Assembly (NCBI GenBank): GCA_963714055.1
Contig: OY970227.1
Location: 186,001-250,000, forward strand
Length of the DNA: 64,000 bases
Direction of reading: 5' to 3'
DNA from: JACDBE01 sp963714055
Lineage (GTDB): Bacteria > Actinomycetota > Acidimicrobiia > Spongiisociales > UBA5794
The number at the start of each line of letters is the position of its first letter. The first letter of the stretch is position 1. Both the position numbers and the translations under genes were made by a program. Under the pieces are notes generated by a model. That model saw nothing but the letters and a program-made list of their open reading frames with translations. It searched no databases and was not told the origin of the DNA. Below, piece after piece: positions 44,501-53,988 of the stretch.

Positions 44501-44975
44501 CAAGATCTGCTGCTCGAGGTGGCGCAGTTCCGGGGTCGGCTCGATGCCCAGCTCCTCGCCCAGGTAGAGGCGGGTCTTCTGGAAGGCGCGTAGGGCCTCC
44601 GCCTGCCGACCCGCCCGGTACAGCGCCAGCATGTGTTGGGCACGGAACCGCTCGACGAGAGGAAACTCTGTGGTGAGCACTTCCAACTCCGGGACCAGCA
44701 TGGCGTGGTGCCCCATCGCCAGCTCCGCATCTACCCGGTCCTCGACCGCCCTCAGCCTCAGCTCTTCGAGCCTTCGGGTCTCCCCGTCGAGTCGCACCGA
44801 TGACACGTCTGCAAAGGGATGACCCTGCCACATCGCCAGCGCCTCCCCGAGGCGCTCGGCCGCCTCCCAAGGCCGGGTCGATGCCACCGCACGCGCCTCG
44901 GTCGCCACGTCCTCGAAGGCGTAGGCATCGACCAGGTCCCGTGCGATGTCGAGTCGATAGCCACCGCCCTCGCTG
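41546..44975 (-). CDS. Central segment of the large regulator: BTAD, cyclase-like, Ser/Thr kinase, STAND NTPase, membrane helix
   Basis: Numbering on the repaired protein of about 1890 residues. 80-235: bacterial transcriptional activation domain. 250-415: class III cyclase-like domain with GDYLGPPLNRCARLLAAGHA, but its first metal Asp is missing (FLFTARENPDGW), so it is probably inactive. 440-695: kinase with GAGDFGVVYRA, VAVKVI, VVHRDLKPANVLLD, VADFGIA and APEE, all catalytic residues present. 705-1130: nSTAND NTPase, Walker A VVGPSGIGKSSL, Walker B LVLVIDQFEEVF. 1150-1175: one membrane helix after an RRRRR stop. Both ends run into frame changes (about 44974-44978 and 41545). Confidence 0.88.
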
Positions 44976-45210
44976 AGACGATCAGGTCGCCCAGCTCGCC
45001 GCGTAGGTTCGAGAGATAGGTGCGTAGCGTGCTGCGTGATCCGGCCGTCGACTCCTCGCCCCACACCGCTTCCACCAGGGCATCCGCCGAGACGGTCCGG
45101 CCCGCCTCGGCGATCAGGACGGCGAGCACCGTTCGCTGTTTGGGCCCGCCGAGGCGCACCGAAACTCCGTCCCGGGACGCCCGAACCGGTCCCAGCACGC
45201 AGAGCTTCAC
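44976..45210 (-). CDS. N-terminal winged-helix segment of the large regulator (SARP/AfsR type)
   Basis: About 78 residues from GTG 45210: VKLCVLGPVRASRDGVSVRL, GGPKQRTVLAVLIAEAGRTV, SADALVEAVWGEESTAGSRS and TLRTYLSNLRGELGD. This is the OmpR-type winged-helix DNA-binding domain of SARP/AfsR regulators. GELGDLIVS should continue into SEGGGYRLDIARDLVDAYAF in the next segment; one base seems missing near 44974-44978 (GTCTCAGCG). So DNA binding, kinase and NTPase activities are expected on one chain, with regulation of the divergent gene at 45480 a possible role. Confidence 0.82.
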
Positions 45211-45479
45211 ACCCAAACCGTACGCCGTCGATGGGACCGGCTGTCTGCGCGGCTGTCGAATGCTCGCGATCACCGGCTGGCGGGCCATTCGTCTCAAACT
45301 ACGAGCTAGGCGTCCAGGAACCGTCCAAACGGCTTGGTACGTCGGTTGAGATACCGCCTGTATTGCGCCTCTGCCTCGACAAATCCGCTAGTTGTGGGTC
45401 GAGTCCTACCTCGAAGCTCCCTTGTTGGACACATGTTGGACAGCATCTGGCGTGGATTCGGCCAGCCGTCGCTTACGTT

Positions 45480-46040
45480 ATGCAGCATGCAGCAAAGGAA
45501 GTGGAAGTGGCATTGTCATACGCTGATGTGCTGAACCAGATGAAGAACGCGAAGACCCCGCATCAGGTCGACATCTTGATGACCATACATGGCGACAACC
45601 AGAATGTGTTCTATGGGTATGGCGCGATGGTCTACTCCCAGACCCCTGTGCTGGGGGGTAGCGGTTACGTCGTCGAGACGCTCGCCCCCGAGCCGCAACG
45701 TGGAGTCAAGGTTCTCAACAATCTGGCATACAACACCGGTGTTCGCGGTAGCTGGGGTGAGTACCAGACGTTTGTCGTCGAGGAGCCGGCTGTCGAATAT
45801 TGGGACATGAAGCTCGAGAGTCTCACGTCAGCGATTCCGTTCAAGCCCGGTCTTACGTTTCCACCACCCACGATCACGATCGGAATGGGCACCTACCGAA
45901 CACGACCGCCATACACGGTCGCATTGGGAAGCCATGGAGTATTTCTCAATGGAGTCGGCGAGGGTCCGGTAGACGCGACTGCGCACGCCATGTACGCCAT
46001 CACGTTCGACTCGGTCAGCCCCCATAGAGAGATCGGTTGA
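45480..46040 (+). CDS. Unrecognised protein in a lower-GC stretch
   Basis: 186 residues from ATG 45480; I do not recognise a family. The start MQHAAKEVEVALSYADVLNQ is helical, the rest is rich in Gly, Tyr, Thr and Val with probable beta strands (QVDILMTIHGDNQNVFYGYG, GVFLNGVGEGPVDATAHAMY). No signal peptide or membrane helix. Base composition is clearly less GC-rich (mid-50s percent by eye) than the flanking genes, with codons such as TTG, CAT and GAA that the neighbours avoid, a sign of recent gain. It is divergent from the SARP/kinase regulator, 269 bases away. Could be part of an accessory unit. Confidence 0.55.
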   Translation: MQHAAKEVEVALSYADVLNQMKNAKTPHQVDILMTIHGDNQNVFYGYGAMVYSQTPVLGGSGYVVETLAPEPQRGVKVLNNLAYNTGVRGSWGEYQTFVVEEPAVEYWDMKLESLTSAIPFKPGLTFPPPTITIGMGTYRTRPPYTVALGSHGVFLNGVGEGPVDATAHAMYAITFDSVSPHREIG

Positions 46041-46159
46041 TGCCGAATTTCCGAAATATGGCTCACTCTGTATCCCGACACTCCTCGTCAACAGGCCCAG
46101 GTCGCCAGCTCGCCGCGCCGGGTCGACGGCCGCCGAGAGCCTGACAGAAGGTTCGGGAC

Positions 46160-46471
46160 TCAACAGTCGGCAAGGGCCCCAAGGGCTCGGCATATCTCGT
46201 GGCGCGGTTCGGCGAGGGCGCCGATCCGGACCGTCAACAGGCGTTTCGGGATCGGCTGCAGGTTGTCGAAGGATGCCACGCATTCGTCAGGTAGGCCCTC
46301 GCCCGGTCCGAGATCGACTTCTGTCGAGATGCGGCGGATGGTGCGGGTGACCGGCGCCACGACGATCGTCGACAGCACCGGGATCGCCTCGGACCGGGTG
46401 ACGACCAGCACGGGTCGCCGCTTGTCGACGGCTTCGGCCCACCAGAGATCACCCTGGGCGACGGTTACCAC
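46160..46471 (-). CDS. MazF/PemK-family toxin
   Basis: 103 residues from GTG 46471. The PemK/MazF beta-barrel shows VAQGDLWWAEAVDKRRPVLV, the catalytic-Arg region, STIVVAPVTRTIRRISTEVD with the conserved Thr, and CVASFDNLQPIPKRLLTVRI. Family members are sequence-specific mRNA or tRNA endoribonucleases. The gene overlaps its antitoxin by seven bases. Start GTG is the first codon of the conserved N-terminus. Second toxin-antitoxin pair of the window. Confidence 0.9.
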   Translation of the reverse strand: MVTVAQGDLWWAEAVDKRRPVLVVTRSEAIPVLSTIVVAPVTRTIRRISTEVDLGPGEGLPDECVASFDNLQPIPKRLLTVRIGALAEPRHEICRALGALADC

Positions 46472-46713
46472 GGCTCGTCGGCGATCATCTTGACCGCCGC
46501 CTGCTCGGCCCAGCTCACTTCCTCCTCGGTCTGGGGCTGCGCCTCATATCCGGCCACGATGGAGGCGGCGATCTGCTGGCGACGGTGGCCATCGAGGAGC
46601 AGGGCCAGGCCCTGTCGCACCGCGTCCGATCGCGAGTCGACGGCGCCCTCGGCAACGAGTCGATCGACCTCCGCCACCGTTCGATCGTCGAGTCGCGTCA
46701 CCAGTTGCGCCAT
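46465..46713 (-). CDS. Ribbon-helix-helix antitoxin of the MazF-type toxin
   Basis: 82 residues: MAQLVTRLDDRTVAEVDRLV and VDSRSDAVRQGLALLLDGHR give the RHH DNA-binding fold, followed by an acidic C-terminal tail (QPQTEEEVSWAEQAAVKMIA) that should wrap the toxin. ATG 46713 lies exactly seven bases from the -10-like TATGCT, with no ribosome site, so it is likely leaderless. The stop codon (TAA) lies inside the toxin gene start. Confidence 0.85.
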   Translation of the reverse strand: MAQLVTRLDDRTVAEVDRLVAEGAVDSRSDAVRQGLALLLDGHRRQQIAASIVAGYEAQPQTEEEVSWAEQAAVKMIADEPW

Positions 46714-46719
46714 GCATTC

Positions 46720-46755
46720 AGCATACCAGCATGCATGACGAGATGCTATGCATGC
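46720..46755 (-). promoter_or_regulatory. Antitoxin promoter and dyad operator
   Basis: On the minus strand TATGCT (46725-46720) is a -10 box for a leaderless start at ATG 46713. Just upstream, GCATGCAT (46729-46736) and ATGCATGC (46748-46755) form a perfect 8-base inverted repeat with an 11-base centre, overlapping the expected -35 region. RHH antitoxins repress their own promoter through such dyads, so this is a likely operator. Confidence 0.55.
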
Positions 46756-46806
46756 CTGCCACGCTTCCGCCTTCGGGGACCTGGGAGGTTCGCTACCGTT
46801 CCGGCG

Positions 46807-47337
46807 ATGGCGATCGAGCCGGACACCAAGGATTGGACCTGGGTTCTCCACGAGCGATGCCAGGAGTGCGGCGAGGACGTGGCGACGATCCCATCAGAGG
46901 ATGTCCCCGGGCTGATCCGGTCCACTGCCGACGTATGGGCCGATGTCCTGTCGCGTGACGACATTGGCGAGCGGACGTCGCCCGACGTGTGGTCGCCGCT
47001 CGAGTACGCCTGCCACGTCAAGGATGTGTTCATGGTCTTCGACCGGCGGCTCGCCTTGATGCTCGCCGAGAACGACCCGCTCTTCGCCAGCTGGGACCAG
47101 GACGCCGCCGCCGTCGAGTCCCGCTACGACCTGCAGGACCCGGCGAAGGTGGCGGTCGAGCTGCGTGCCGCCGCCGAGACCTTGGCGACTCGTTTCGAGG
47201 GGGCCTCGGCCGACGACTGGTCGCGTACCGGCAGGCGGAGCGACGGCGCCGTCTTCACCGTCGGCACCTTCTCCCGGTATCTCCTCCACGACGACCTGCA
47301 CCACCTCCACGACGTCGGGGCGGCCCCGCCCGCGTGA
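46807..47337 (+). CDS. DinB-fold family protein
   Basis: 176 residues of the DinB/YfiT-like four-helix bundle. WTWVLHERCQECGEDVATIP is a start often seen in actinobacterial members (Cys-x2-Cys). SPDVWSPLEYACHVKDVFMV has the first metal His, and TVGTFSRYLLHDDLHHLHDV the last His cluster. Members bind Ni or Zn and may be thiol transferases, but most are uncharacterised. ATG 46807 fits the conserved N-terminus. Confidence 0.85.
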   Translation: MAIEPDTKDWTWVLHERCQECGEDVATIPSEDVPGLIRSTADVWADVLSRDDIGERTSPDVWSPLEYACHVKDVFMVFDRRLALMLAENDPLFASWDQDAAAVESRYDLQDPAKVAVELRAAAETLATRFEGASADDWSRTGRRSDGAVFTVGTFSRYLLHDDLHHLHDVGAAPPA

Positions 47338-47377
47338 GCCGCGCTAGCTTGACCGCATCGCACCAGGAGGAATGGCC

Positions 47378-47818
47378 ATGGCGTTGACCAGCACCGGATC
47401 GGCCCACTGGGAAGGCGACCTGCTGAGCGGCAGCGGCCACACCACGTTGGAGACCAGTGGAGCAGCCGGCCCACTTCCCATCACCTGGCAGGCTCGCACC
47501 GAGGACCATGGTGGCCTCACCAGCCCGGAAGAGCTGATCGCCGCCGCCCACGCCTCGTGCTTCTCGATGGCGCTCTCCAACGGCCTCGCCACCGCGGGGA
47601 CCCCGGCGACCAGCCTCGACACGTCGGCGACCGCCACCTTCGACAAGACCGACGACGGCTGGCGAATCGTCGCCATCGCCATCGACGTGGTCGGCTCGGT
47701 GCCCGGCATCGACGAGGCCGGCTTCGCCGCCGCTGCCGAGGCTGCGAAGGACGGCTGTCCCGTCTCGGCGGCTCTGACCGGCAACGTCGCACTGAGCGTC
47801 ACCGCCCGGCTCGCCTGA
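47378..47818 (+). CDS. OsmC-family peroxiredoxin
   Basis: 146 residues. AGGAGG at 47365-47370 lies seven bases before ATG 47378, which is therefore preferred over ATG 47372. TSPEELIAAAHASCFSMALS contains the peroxidatic Cys in the family SCFxMALS motif, and DGCPVSAALTGNVALSVTA the second Cys. OsmC proteins reduce organic hydroperoxides with lipoyl or thiol donors. Together with the BCP-type protein at 27.5 kb, the organism has at least two thiol peroxidases here. Confidence 0.93.
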   Translation: MALTSTGSAHWEGDLLSGSGHTTLETSGAAGPLPITWQARTEDHGGLTSPEELIAAAHASCFSMALSNGLATAGTPATSLDTSATATFDKTDDGWRIVAIAIDVVGSVPGIDEAGFAAAAEAAKDGCPVSAALTGNVALSVTARLA

Positions 47819-47867
47819 CCGACGGGCCGGGCGAAGCGTCATCGGGCCCTTGGTCGGGCGGCCGTCG

Positions 47868-48458
47868 TCAACGGGGGATCCGGGTCCGCTTGAACTCGTT
47901 GAGGTCCACCCAGCGAACCATGTCGATCACCCTGGAGACGTCGGCGCGGTCGTGACGCTCCATCAGGCGGACGAACACCGCCTCGTCCCCGGCGATGAAC
48001 GTCGGCACACCGAAGACGCCCCAGCGGTCCACCGACTCGTCGTGCTCCGCCGCCAGCGTCGCCATCGGCCCACCACCAGCCACGCCAACGGCGACACGGT
48101 CGGGGTCGACTCCCACCGTCGCGGCTACTTCCTGCAGCACGGACTCGTCCTCGATCGACCGACCCTGACCGTGCCTGGCGTCGAACAACGCCTTGTGGAA
48201 GGCGAGGAAGCGGTCGGGCTCGCCGTCACGTACCGCAACGCCCCACTGCAGGGCGAGCACTCCCCCGGTCCCGGCGGAACCCGGTTCCCGGTCCCACACG
48301 TCCGGCTGTCCTGGGTCGACGTGGACCTGGGACAGCGAGAAGGGCCGGAACTCGACGTCCCACTCCACCCCGTCCTCGATCGCCTCCGCCACCGTCTCGT
48401 TGGCGATCCGGGCGAAGGGGCACAGGTAGTCGAAGGTCAGGGCGAAGCGAACGGTCAC
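47868..48458 (-). CDS. DsbA-family (FrnE/2-hydroxychromene isomerase-like) thioredoxin-fold protein
   Basis: 196 residues from GTG 48458 after a GAAGGAG site. VRFALTFDYLCPFARIANET gives the thioredoxin-fold start with CPFA in place of CPxC, so only one redox Cys is present. A helical insertion follows, then GVFGVPTFIAGDEAVFVRL with the cis-Pro. No signal peptide, so it is cytosolic. It may act with mycothiol or similar thiols, or as an isomerase. It lies 16 bases after the carboxylase alpha-subunit gene, likely the last gene of that operon. Confidence 0.85.
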   Translation of the reverse strand: MTVRFALTFDYLCPFARIANETVAEAIEDGVEWDVEFRPFSLSQVHVDPGQPDVWDREPGSAGTGGVLALQWGVAVRDGEPDRFLAFHKALFDARHGQGRSIEDESVLQEVAATVGVDPDRVAVGVAGGGPMATLAAEHDESVDRWGVFGVPTFIAGDEAVFVRLMERHDRADVSRVIDMVRWVDLNEFKRTRIPR

Positions 48459-48474
48459 GCAGCTCTCCTTCGGG

Positions 48475-50424
48475 TCATCGGGATGCTCGAGAAGCCTGCC
48501 CGGGCTCGACCACGGCGACGACCTGACCAGCCGCCACCACGTCGCCGACACCGGCGATGGCGGTCACCGTTCCTGGCTCGACGGCGCTGATGGTGTGCTC
48601 CAGCTTCATCGACTCGACCACCACCAATGCGTCACCGGCGTCGACCACGGCACCGGGCTCGACCGGCACCGCCACCACCCGCCCCGGGACCGGGGCGGTG
48701 AGGGAACCGGAGGTGATGGTCGTCGTCGGCGGTCGGCTCCGTGACCCCTCGATCAGGTCGACGGCTCCCTCGACGCTGTCGACGGTGATCCGGACCTGTC
48801 CCGCGTCGGGCCAGACCTCGACCTCGAACCGCCCTTGCACCCCGTCGACCTCGACGCCCACCGACCCGTCGCCGAGTCGGGCCATTGTGTAGCGGCGATC
48901 GCCGACCGTGGCCTCGATGTCCGGGAACACCCGGTAGGCGACCTCCACCCGTTCGCTCCCGTGCTCGAACAGCCTCACCTGCGGGTCGCCGGCCACGTTG
49001 CGGAACCCGGCAGGGATCGACCGCATCACCCCACGGCTCTGCTGCGCCCGATCCGCCAGCGCCAGCACCGCCGCCGCCGCCGCCTCACCGATCGTCTGCG
49101 GTGCCCACACCGGCTCCCGGAGGTCGGCCCCCACCCGGTCGAGCCAGGTCGTGTCGACGTTGCCACCCACGAAGTCGGGGTGGCGAAGGACCCTCACGAG
49201 GAGATCCCGGTTGGTGGCGACCCCGTGGGCCTTGGTTCGCGCCAGGGTGGCTGCCAGCAGCGCGGCTGCATCGCCCCGGGACCCCCGGTGGGCGATCACC
49301 TTGGCGAGCAGGGGGTCGTAGTGGGCCCCGATCACCGACCCGGAGCCGACCCCGGCGTCGACCCTGACGCCGTCGACCTCCGGCACCTCGAACCGGTGCA
49401 GCACACCCGACTGCGGTAGATCGCCGGTAGCCGGGTCCTCGGCCAGCAGCCTGGCCTCGACCGCATGGCCGGAGAGCGCGGGCAGGTCGGCTTGGACCCC
49501 AAGGCGTTCGCCGTGGGCGATGCGGATCTGCTGCTCGACCAGATCGATCCCGGTTACCGCCTCGGTCACCGGGTGCTCCACCTGGAGCCGGGTATTCATC
49601 TCGAGGAACCACCAGGCCCCGTCGGGGGCGACGAGGAACTCGACGGTACCCGCCCCGACATACCCGACCGCCTTGGCCAGGCGGCAGGCGGCCCCGGTGA
49701 GTTCGTCGCGCAGCTCCGGGTCGAGACCCGGGGCGGGCGCCTCCTCGATCACCTTCTGGCGGCGTCGCTGCACGCTGCACTCGCGGTCGTACAGGTGGAT
49801 CACCCCGCCGTGGACGTCGGCCAGGACCTGGACTTCGATGTGGCGGGCGTCATCGATCAGCTCTTCCACGTACACCCGGTCGTCGCCGAAGATCGACTGC
49901 GCCTGGCGCGAGGCCGTGTCGACGGCGGCGGCCAGGTCCGCGGGGAGCTCGACCCTGACCATCCCCCTGCCCCCTCCCCCGCCGACCGCCTTCACCAGGA
50001 CCGGGAAACGCCACTGGCGCTCCCCGACCTCACCGCCCGGGATCGCCTCGATCCCCGCCCTCGGCGGCCGCTCGACGCGCCGCCAGCTTGTCGGCCATGG
50101 CGGCGATCACCGCCGGCGGCGGGCCGATGAACACCAGGCCGGCTTCGGCGACGGCATCGGCGAAGCCGGCGTCCTCGGACAGGAAGCCGTACCCCGGGTG
50201 GACGGCATCGGCCCCGGCCCGTCGCGCCGCGGCGACGATGGCGCCGGCATCCAGGTAGGCCCGCTCCGGGGACCCGGGCAGCGCCACCGTCAGGTCCGCC
50301 TCACCGACGTGGAGGGAGCCGGTGTCGGCGGTCGAGTACACCGCCACGGTGCCGATGCCCATGTGACGGCAGGTGCGGAAGACCCGCCGGGCGATCTCGC
50401 CCCGGTTGGCTACGAGGAGCCGCC

Positions 50425-50428
<4 letters not shown>
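48475..50428 (-). CDS. Acyl-CoA carboxylase biotin-carboxylase/BCCP subunit, frameshifted
   Basis: From GTG 50428 (GTGA overlap with the beta-subunit gene): RRLLVANRGEIARRVFRTC and HPGYGFLSEDAGFADAV (biotin carboxylase N domain); ATP-grasp LVKAVGGGGGRGMVRVELP, YDRECSVQRRRQKVIEEAP and FLEMNTRLQVEHPVTEAVTG; C-terminal BCCP with VVVESMKLEHTIS, whose Lys carries biotin. The frame breaks at 50058-50060: removing one base of CCC turns AAAEGGDRGD into AAAEAGIEAIPGGEVG and gives 650 residues, the right size. Pairs with the carboxyltransferase upstream; substrate likely a methylcrotonyl-, geranyl- or propionyl-type CoA. Confidence 0.9.
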
Positions 50429-52023
<1,595 letters not shown>

Positions 52024-52108
52024 CGACCGAGGAAAGGTAGCGCCGCCACCGGGACGCAGTGGGGCCCGGGCCGCTGCCGCCGGCCCGGGCCCCAATCGAG
52101 GAGGCTTC

Positions 52109-53710
52109 TCAGCCGACCAAGTTGAAGCTGGCGATCGCCTGGTCGAGGGCGTCCAGATCGGCATCGGTGACCATCTGCACCATCAACAGCACGGTGACCG
52201 ACCCGTCGGCGGGTTGCGCCGCCAGTACCAGCAGGTCGGCGGAGCCATCGGCACACTCCACCCACAGCTGGTACTTGCCGGTGAACACCGGGTCCTCGTA
52301 GTCGCTGATCCCGCCGTCCTCGCAGTCGGTGCCGAACGCATTCTCCGCCAACGTGCCGTCGACGTCGTTGCTCGGATCGAGGGCGATGTAGAGCAGCCCG
52401 GGGTCGGTGTACCCGTTGAGGAAGCCGTCGAGGCTGGTGGCAGCGGCGATGTACGGGATCTCCTCGCCGTCGATCTCTGCGGGCACGGTGTCACGTTCGG
52501 ACCACTCGACCGGCACGCTCACCGTGATGGTGCCGGTGTCGTCGGTGACGCTCTCGTACTCGCTGTACGTCGCCGGGCCCGATGCCTCGGTGTCGACGTC
52601 CTCCTCGACCTCCTCGGCGAGCGACACGGTGAGGGCCAGCGGCTCGTCACCGTTGATCTCACCGGCCAGCACCTCGGACGTGTCCCAGCGCAACACCTCG
52701 ACGGCCATCGGCTGCCCGGGACCGGCGGTGCGCAGCACGTCGCAGTAGTCCTTGAACGTGCCGTCGGTGCCCATGGGCAGCCCGTTCAGCGACGTGATGA
52801 TGTCACCGGGCAGGATGTCGGCCTCGGCGGCCGGGGAGCCTGCGGAGACGCCCGCCACCCAGATGCCCGAGACTCCCAGCGCCTCGTCGAACACGGCCCA
52901 CCCGTTGATGCCGATCGACTCGACGTCCCCGTTCTCCATCTGCTCCACCACCGGGGAGGCGAGGTCGTGGGCGATGGCGAAGAACTGCGCGGTGGTGGTG
53001 GCGACGGCGCCGCCGGCGTAGTTGACCCCGACCACGGTGCCCTCGGTCGAGACCAGCGGCCCACCCGAGTTGCCCGGCTGGATGTTGGCGTCGTGCTCGA
53101 ACGTGTGGTCGATGGACGATGTGCCGGTGATGTCCCCGGCCGCCCGCGCCTTCGCCACGATGCCCCGGGTCAGGGTGAACTCGGGGTCGCCGAGCGGGAA
53201 CCCTGCCGCGTAGACGTCGAGCCCTGCGGTGACCTCGCCGTCGAACCACTCCAGGTAGGGCAGCGGCTCGGACTCGGCGATGTCGATCAGCGCCAGGTCG
53301 TTGCACTCCGACACCCCGAGGATCGTGGCGTTGTAGCTGTTCGACGTGTCACCGCCGACGAACACCTCGAGCGTGGCGGCCCCGGCCACGACGTGGTTGT
53401 TGGTCACGGCGAGCCCGTCCGGGCTGAGGATGAAGCCACTACCCGCACCGGAGCTGTACGCGTAGCCCACCTCCGGGTCACGGAACGTGCCCTGGGACAC
53501 GATCTGGATGACCGCAGGCTGGACGTCCTGATAGCCGCCGATCCCCGCGGCGGCAGTGGTTGACGTCGGCTGGGTGGTGCCGGTGGCTGCGGTCGTGGTC
53601 GCTGTGGCGCCGGTGGTGTCGGTTGCGTCGTCGCCGCCCCCGCACGCTGCCGCCAGCAATGCGACGACGGCGCCGAGCGCGAGCCATCGCAATCGCTGAA
53701 GTCGAGACAT
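52109..53710 (-). CDS. HtrA/DegP-like serine protease lipoprotein with PDZ domain
   Basis: 533 residues. LVALLAAACGGGDD-type lipobox anchors it outside the membrane behind a Thr-rich linker. The trypsin-like domain has the triad His in LAVTNNHVVAG, Asp in ECNDLALIDIAES and Ser in NIQPGNSGGPLVS. A PDZ domain follows with VSAGSPAAEADILPGDIITS. The last ~200 residues form an extra domain (DTGTITVSVPVEWSERDTVP and on) resembling small lipoprotein sensor folds found at the end of some actinobacterial proteases. Role: extracytoplasmic protein quality control; target unknown. Confidence 0.93.
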   Translation of the reverse strand: MSRLQRLRWLALGAVVALLAAACGGGDDATDTTGATATTTAATGTTQPTSTTAAAGIGGYQDVQPAVIQIVSQGTFRDPEVGYAYSSGAGSGFILSPDGLAVTNNHVVAGAATLEVFVGGDTSNSYNATILGVSECNDLALIDIAESEPLPYLEWFDGEVTAGLDVYAAGFPLGDPEFTLTRGIVAKARAAGDITGTSSIDHTFEHDANIQPGNSGGPLVSTEGTVVGVNYAGGAVATTTAQFFAIAHDLASPVVEQMENGDVESIGINGWAVFDEALGVSGIWVAGVSAGSPAAEADILPGDIITSLNGLPMGTDGTFKDYCDVLRTAGPGQPMAVEVLRWDTSEVLAGEINGDEPLALTVSLAEEVEEDVDTEASGPATYSEYESVTDDTGTITVSVPVEWSERDTVPAEIDGEEIPYIAAATSLDGFLNGYTDPGLLYIALDPSNDVDGTLAENAFGTDCEDGGISDYEDPVFTGKYQLWVECADGSADLLVLAAQPADGSVTVLLMVQMVTDADLDALDQAIASFNLVG

Positions 53711-53840
53711 GGTGCCCCCCTGTCCTTCGGTTGTCGAAACTGAACCGTCCCGGCAAGCCGGTTGCGGGATCCTACCTGGTGCCTGCTCCTGGAGGATGGG
53801 TCCACAGACTCAACTGTGATATCCCGCCGGGCCTCGTTCG

Positions 53841-53928
53841 CCTCCTCCCGCAGATGGGCCTGTGACATTCCCGGCTCGCTGCGCTCGCCTCCTCCCGCAG
53901 ATGGGGCCCCTACCCCATCGCGGGCCGT
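53841..53928 (+). repeat. Dispersed intergenic repeat, copy A
   Basis: About 88 bases that recur in inverse orientation at 60641-60732, nearly 7 kb away. Core: CCTCCTCCCGCAGATGGG occurs twice within the copy, separated by TGTGACATTCCCGGCTCGC and related bases; the second unit reads on into GGCCCCTACCCCATCG. Lies between the HtrA gene and the DNA ligase gene, both of which start there. No coding potential. Looks like a small non-coding repeat family member rather than an insertion sequence. Confidence 0.85.
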
Positions 53929-53988
53929 GGTGCTCTCCGGTGACTGCGCCGGTGGTATGCCCGGTCGGCAGCGCCTTACGATCTCCCG

